Below are positions 60,658-64,000 of a DNA stretch of 64,000 nucleotides, piece by piece. Position 1 is the first letter of the stretch, and every line of letters begins with the position of its first letter. Origin of the DNA: Solihabitans fulvus (lineage in GTDB: Bacteria > Actinomycetota > Actinomycetes > Mycobacteriales > Pseudonocardiaceae); contig NZ_VUOB01000022.1 of the NCBI RefSeq assembly GCF_008386585.1, forward strand, positions 124,001-188,000, written 5' to 3'. The notes beneath the pieces are model-generated. The model was given only the letters and a program-made list of their open reading frames with translations, was not told the origin of the DNA and made no database searches. Position numbers and translations under genes: made by a program.

Positions 60658-61646
60658 CCGATCGCCCCGCCCTCGACGCGTCGGTGGCGGCGGTCCGCAC
60701 CGCCGTGCGCAGGCTGCTGACCGCCGCGCGGGCCGAGGGCCATCTCGACGGCGGGGACCTGGCGGTCGCCGTGTCCGGCGGCGCCGACTCGCTCGCCCTG
60801 GCCGCGGGCGCGCAGCACGTGGCCGCCTCGGCGGGGCTCCGGCTGCACGGCCTTGTGGTGGACCACGGACTCCAGGCGGGCTCCGCCGAGGTCGCGCGGC
60901 GGGCCGCCGAGCAGCTCGCCGGGCTCGGGCTGCATCGCGTGCGGGTGCTGCCCGTCGAGGTGACCGGGCCGGGCGGACCGGAGGCGGCCGCGCGCCGGGC
61001 CAGGTACGCGGCCCTGCGCTCGGCCCTGCCGACGCCGGACGCGCTGGTCCTGCTCGGGCACACCAGGGACGACCAGGCGGAGACCGTGCTGCTGGGCCTC
61101 GGCCGGGGCTCCGGGCCCCGTTCGATCGCAGGGATGCGCCCGCTGGACCCGCCGCTGGCCCGGCCGCTGCTCGGCGTGTCGCGGGCGACGACCGAGGCCG
61201 CGTGCGCAGCCCTCGGCCTCGTGCCGTGGTCGGATCCGCACAACGCGGACCCCACCTTCACCAGGGTGCGGCTGCGCACCGAGGCGTTGCCGCTGCTGGA
61301 GGACGTGCTCAACCACGGCGTCGCGGACGCGCTGGCCCGCACCGCCGCGCAGCTGCGGGAGGACTGCGACGCGCTGGACGCGCTCGCCGACGACCTGTTC
61401 GCCGAGGCCACGCGCGGCGACACCCTCGACGTGGCCGTGCTGGCCGGGGCGCCGGCCGCGCTGCGTCGGCGGGCGCTGCGCGGCTGGCTGCGCGGGCTCG
61501 GTGTGCGGCAGCTCACCGACGCGCAGCTCCGATCGGTGGACGCGCTCGTCGGCGAATGGCGGGGTCAGGGTGGCGTTTGGCTGCCAGGCGGCTTGGTCGC
61601 CCGGCGCGCGCATGGCAGGCTTTGCGTTGACCCAACGGAGTCATGA
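60654..61646 (+). CDS. tilS: tRNA(Ile)-lysidine synthetase
   Basis: Modifies C34 of tRNA-Ile(CAU) to lysidine so that it reads AUA. The 330-residue protein has the PP-loop SGGADS (41-46), [15 protein letters not shown] and GMRPL. The C-terminal region is short, as in actinobacteria. GTG 60654 overlaps the metalloprotease stop. The stop codon TGA (61644-61646) lies inside an 18-bp perfect inverted repeat. hpt follows after 68 bp, the conserved tilS-hpt-ftsH order. Confidence 0.95.
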   Translation: MTDRPALDASVAAVRTAVRRLLTAARAEGHLDGGDLAVAVSGGADSLALAAGAQHVAASAGLRLHGLVVDHGLQAGSAEVARRAAEQLAGLGLHRVRVLPVEVTGPGGPEAAARRARYAALRSALPTPDALVLLGHTRDDQAETVLLGLGRGSGPRSIAGMRPLDPPLARPLLGVSRATTEAACAALGLVPWSDPHNADPTFTRVRLRTEALPLLEDVLNHGVADALARTAAQLREDCDALDALADDLFAEATRGDTLDVAVLAGAPAALRRRALRGWLRGLGVRQLTDAQLRSVDALVGEWRGQGGVWLPGGLVARRAHGRLCVDPTES

Positions 61647-61682
61647 CTGTCCAGTGCCGACGCTGTCGGCACTGGACAGTCA
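61644..61682. repeat. Perfect 18-bp inverted repeat between tilS and hpt
   Basis: TGACTGTCCAGTGCCGAC (61644-61661) pairs exactly with 61665-61682 around a 3-nt loop GCT. It starts on the tilS stop codon and ends 32 bp before the hpt start. It may be a terminator/attenuator or a repeated palindromic element. Confidence 0.9.
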
Positions 61683-61714
61683 CGCCAAACTTCAACCAGA
61701 GGGGAAGTCTGCCC

Positions 61715-62263
61715 GTGTATGAGGGCGACATCGCTTCCGTGCTCGTCACCGAGCAGGAGATCAGCGACAAGGTCACGGAGTTGGCGAACAAGGTCGCGGC
61801 GGACTACCCGGCCGACGGTGGCTCGGACCTGCTGCTGATCGGCGTGCTCAAGGGCGCGGTGATGTTCATGACCGACCTGGCCAGGGCGCTGCCCGTGCCC
61901 ACCCAGCTGGAGTTCATGGCGGTCAGCTCCTACGGCTCGGCGACCTCGTCCTCCGGCGTGGTGCGGATCCTCAAGGACCTCGACCGCGACATCGCCGGCC
62001 GGGACGTGCTCATCGTCGAGGACATCATCGACTCGGGCCTGACGCTGTCCTGGCTGCTGAAGAACCTGGCCTCGCGCAAGCCTGCCTCGCTGGAGGTGTG
62101 CGCGCTGCTGCGCAAGCCCGACGCGGTGAAGGTCGAGATCCCGGTGAAGTACGTGGGCTTCGACATTCCCAACGAGTTCGTCGTCGGGTACGGCCTCGAC
62201 TACGCCGAGCGCTACCGCGACCTGCCCTACATCGGCACGCTCGACCCGAAGGTCTACGCCTAG
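61715..62263 (+). CDS. hpt: Hypoxanthine phosphoribosyltransferase
   Basis: Salvages hypoxanthine (and guanine) with PRPP. The 182-residue enzyme has the PRPP loop [10 protein letters not shown] (101-110), [15 protein letters not shown] near the N-terminus, and [20 protein letters not shown] at the C-terminus. GTG 61715 is chosen with AGGGGAAG 9 bases upstream and family length; the frame extends to 61643 across the hairpin and is not supported. tilS is upstream. Confidence 0.96.
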   Translation: MYEGDIASVLVTEQEISDKVTELANKVAADYPADGGSDLLLIGVLKGAVMFMTDLARALPVPTQLEFMAVSSYGSATSSSGVVRILKDLDRDIAGRDVLIVEDIIDSGLTLSWLLKNLASRKPASLEVCALLRKPDAVKVEIPVKYVGFDIPNEFVVGYGLDYAERYRDLPYIGTLDPKVYA

Positions 62264-62271
62264 CACCCTCA

Positions 62272-62300
62272 TGGGCGGGCGCCTGCGGGGTGCCCGCCCA
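62272..62300. terminator. Bidirectional terminator between hpt and the VWA gene
   Basis: TGGGCGGGC (62272-62280) pairs with GCCCGCCCA (62292-62300) around an 11-nt loop, between two convergent stop codons. Confidence 0.85.
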
Positions 62301-62310
62301 CGAGGTGCGG

Positions 62311-64000
62311 TCAGCAGTTGGGGCGGCAGCTGCGCTGGCTCATGGCGTCCAGCAGCACGTTCTGGATGTCGCCAGGCTCCTGCGCCTGGTAGGCCTTGCC
62401 GCCGGTGATCGAGGCGATCTGGCGTAGCGCGTCCATGTCGGCGTCGGGGCCGATGCCGATGGTGATGACGGGCAGCGGGCGCGCCTTGTCGACCTGCGCG
62501 CGCAGCCGGTCGAGCAGCGTCGGCAGGTCGATGCCCTGCGGGTTGTCGTTGCGCCCGTTGGTGATCAGCACGACCGAGTTGACCTTCACCGGGTCGTAGG
62601 CCCTGCGCACCGACTGCACCGCGGCCAGCGTCGTGTCGAACAGCGCCGACCCGCCCTTGACCAGGCTCGGCAGCCTGGTCAGCCCGGACTGGAGCGCGGC
62701 GCGCCTCGGCCCGGCGCCGACCTGCTCGCCGAGCGGCCCGAGGCCGACCAGTTCGGTCCAGTCGGTCGTCGGCGTCTGCTGGGTGGAGAACGCCCACAGC
62801 CCGATCTGGGTGGTGTCGGGCAGCATGCCGAGCGCCCTGAGCGCCGCGTCCCGCTCCAGTTCCACCTTGCTCTGGCCGGTCGGCGCCTTCTGCTTCGTCG
62901 GGGCGGACACGTCGAGGACGGTGAGCATCCGCGCGTCCAGGTTGAGCACCGTCCAGGTCTTCAGCAGCTCGCTGACCTGTTTGGCGTTGGGGGCTGGCAG
63001 CGTCCGAGGCAGGTCGCCGCGCACGCCGTCGGCGTCCCGCCAGCTCGTCGGCGCGGCGCCCTTGGTGTCGCGGAAGCCCGCGTCGGCGAAGCGCTTCGCG
63101 GTATCCGAGGAGCGCAGCACCTGCTCGAAGGCGTTCGCGGCCTCGCCGGTGCCCGGCGGCTCGGTCGCCCTGGTCACCCGCACGAGCGGGTGGTCGAGCG
63201 AGACGGTGCCCTCCTGCGGATAGACGGCGACGGCCTCGCGCTTGCCGGCCTGCCGGTTGGTGGCCAGCACCGACTGTTCGGTGGCGGTGAACACCGGCGC
63301 GGTGTCGGGGCCCTGGCTGACCTTGCCGAAGCCGTCCTGCACGGTGGTCAGGGTGCTGCGCCCGATCCGCAGCAGGGCGTCGACGAGCTCCGCTTTCGGC
63401 GTGCCGTCCGGGTTGCCGAGCAGGCCGCGCATCAGCGTGAGGGTGAGCAGCCCCTCGGTGGTGGTGGTCGGGTCGCTGAGCACGGCGGGCACGCTGCCGT
63501 CGATGATCCGCTGCCAGCTGACCTGGGAGACCGGCCAGCCGAGCTTGCCAGCGCTCGGGGCGGAGGCCGCCACCACGAGCGGGCTGGTCGCGAGCGAGGG
63601 CCGGATGTCCAGGGTCGGGCTGCCAGGCACGGCGTCGGCGACCACCTGCTGCGGCCACAGCGAGGAGTCCGACAGCCACAGGGCTGGCGGGTTGATCTGC
63701 GTGGTCGGCAGCTCCCGCGCGACGTCGGCCGAGCTGCGCGCGTTCACCTGGACCTGCACGCACTTGCCGTCCACGATCGGCTGGCTCGCCTTGAAGGTGT
63801 CGGCGGCCTGCCGCACCACGCCCTCGGTGGACGGCGCGACGACCACCTGGAGGCTCAGCAGGCCGGTGCAGGTCCGGCCGCTGGTCGCCTTCAGCGCCAC
63901 GATCGTCACCGCGACCGCCGCGACGACGCCGACGAGCGCGCCGATCGGCAGCAGGACGCGCCTGAGCCGGCGTGGTCGCTCGGGCCGGTGGCCAGTTGGC
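62311..64000 (-). CDS. Substrate-binding and VWA domain membrane protein (5' end outside window)
   Basis: At least 563 residues, cut by the right window edge, so the true start lies beyond 64000. From the edge, a basic segment (RPERPRRLRR) leads into a membrane helix (LLPIGALVGVVAAVAVTIVAL), then an extracellular solute-binding-protein-like region with TSGRTCTGLLSLQVVVAPST, and a C-terminal von Willebrand A domain (from LTVLDVSAPT to the end). The MIDAS motif reads DVSAP instead of DxSxS, and NGRND replaces TDG; metal binding may be weaker. Two C-terminal cysteines (CRPNC) could bond. Function unknown. Confidence 0.85.
   Translation of the reverse strand, partial: PTGHRPERPRRLRRVLLPIGALVGVVAAVAVTIVALKATSGRTCTGLLSLQVVVAPSTEGVVRQAADTFKASQPIVDGKCVQVQVNARSSADVARELPTTQINPPALWLSDSSLWPQQVVADAVPGSPTLDIRPSLATSPLVVAASAPSAGKLGWPVSQVSWQRIIDGSVPAVLSDPTTTTEGLLTLTLMRGLLGNPDGTPKAELVDALLRIGRSTLTTVQDGFGKVSQGPDTAPVFTATEQSVLATNRQAGKREAVAVYPQEGTVSLDHPLVRVTRATEPPGTGEAANAFEQVLRSSDTAKRFADAGFRDTKGAAPTSWRDADGVRGDLPRTLPAPNAKQVSELLKTWTVLNLDARMLTVLDVSAPTKQKAPTGQSKVELERDAALRALGMLPDTTQIGLWAFSTQQTPTTDWTELVGLGPLGEQVGAGPRRAALQSGLTRLPSLVKGGSALFDTTLAAVQSVRRAYDPVKVNSVVLITNGRNDNPQGIDLPTLLDRLRAQVDKARPLPVITIGIGPDADMDALRQIASITGGKAYQAQEPGDIQNVLLDAMSQRSCRPNC

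Overview
This 64 kb window is chromosomal DNA of a high-GC Gram-positive actinomycete. Nearly every codon ends in G or C, GTG starts are common, and genes overlap by 4 bases (ATGA/GTGA). From memory of Mycobacterium tuberculosis gene order, the backbone is the conserved Rv3667-to-Rv3624c block: acs, a Fic-like protein, a HAD phosphatase, the Ssd/TAD secretion genes, a DECH helicase, an Rv3647c-like protein, topA, holB, ppa, dacB, a DUF2342 metalloprotease, tilS and hpt. The overall make-up (MFS-thymidylate kinase fusion, proton pyrophosphatase, glyA ZTP riboswitch) suits Pseudonocardiaceae; that family assignment is an inference. There is no prophage, insertion sequence or CRISPR array.

Layout. 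0.2-5.2 kb: acetyl-CoA synthetase, an acetyltransferase, a degenerate Fic protein and a secreted beta-propeller. 5.3-12.3 kb: a leftward peptidoglycan-recycling cluster, nagZ-namZ-amiE-murR-murQ, equivalent in content to the Bacillus subtilis ybb/mur cluster but without a transporter. 12.5-12.75 kb: a promoter, about 240 nt of non-coding sequence and a terminator, in the position of the 6S-like Ms1/MTS2823 RNA. 12.9-20.7 kb: HAD phosphatase, a structured leader with DnaA-box-like sites, then the TAD pilus/secretion operon (ssd, cpaF, tadB, tadC, DUF4244 pilin, two TadE-like proteins, one with a 36-bp tandem repeat) and a primase/polymerase-like protein. 20.8-34.8 kb: DECH helicase, proton-pumping pyrophosphatase, lipoprotein, topoisomerase I, a proline-rich membrane protein, the MFS-thymidylate kinase fusion and DNA polymerase III delta prime.

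34.8-43.3 kb: a membrane protein; a uronate-catabolism island (kduI-kduD-iclR) divergent from a lactate-permease-family transporter with a palindromic operator between them; a large surface protein; tRNA-Thr(CGT); a secreted serine hydrolase. 43.4-49.9 kb: a P450 with its TetR regulator and a strong operator, a nuclease/Excalibur-like protein, a thioesterase-fold protein, ZTP riboswitch plus glyA, and an orphan histidine kinase. 50-55.8 kb: a MacB/FtsX-type ABC exporter and a MarR-controlled DHA2 efflux pump. 55.9-64 kb: ppa, dacB, two zinc-protease-like genes, tilS, hpt and a VWA surface protein cut by the window end.

Functional themes. Cell-wall turnover is prominent: NamZ, NagZ and AmiE trim muropeptides, MurQ converts MurNAc-6-P, DacB edits peptides and a second serine hydrolase is nearby. 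Two pyrophosphate-consuming enzymes are encoded (membrane HppA and soluble Ppa). Several proteins keep a familiar fold but have lost catalytic signatures (Fic-like, primase/polymerase-like, thymidylate kinase domain, nuclease/Excalibur-like protein, VWA MIDAS). These, the repeat-bearing TadE-like protein, the candidate Ms1 RNA and the kdu/permease island are the least ordinary parts of the window.
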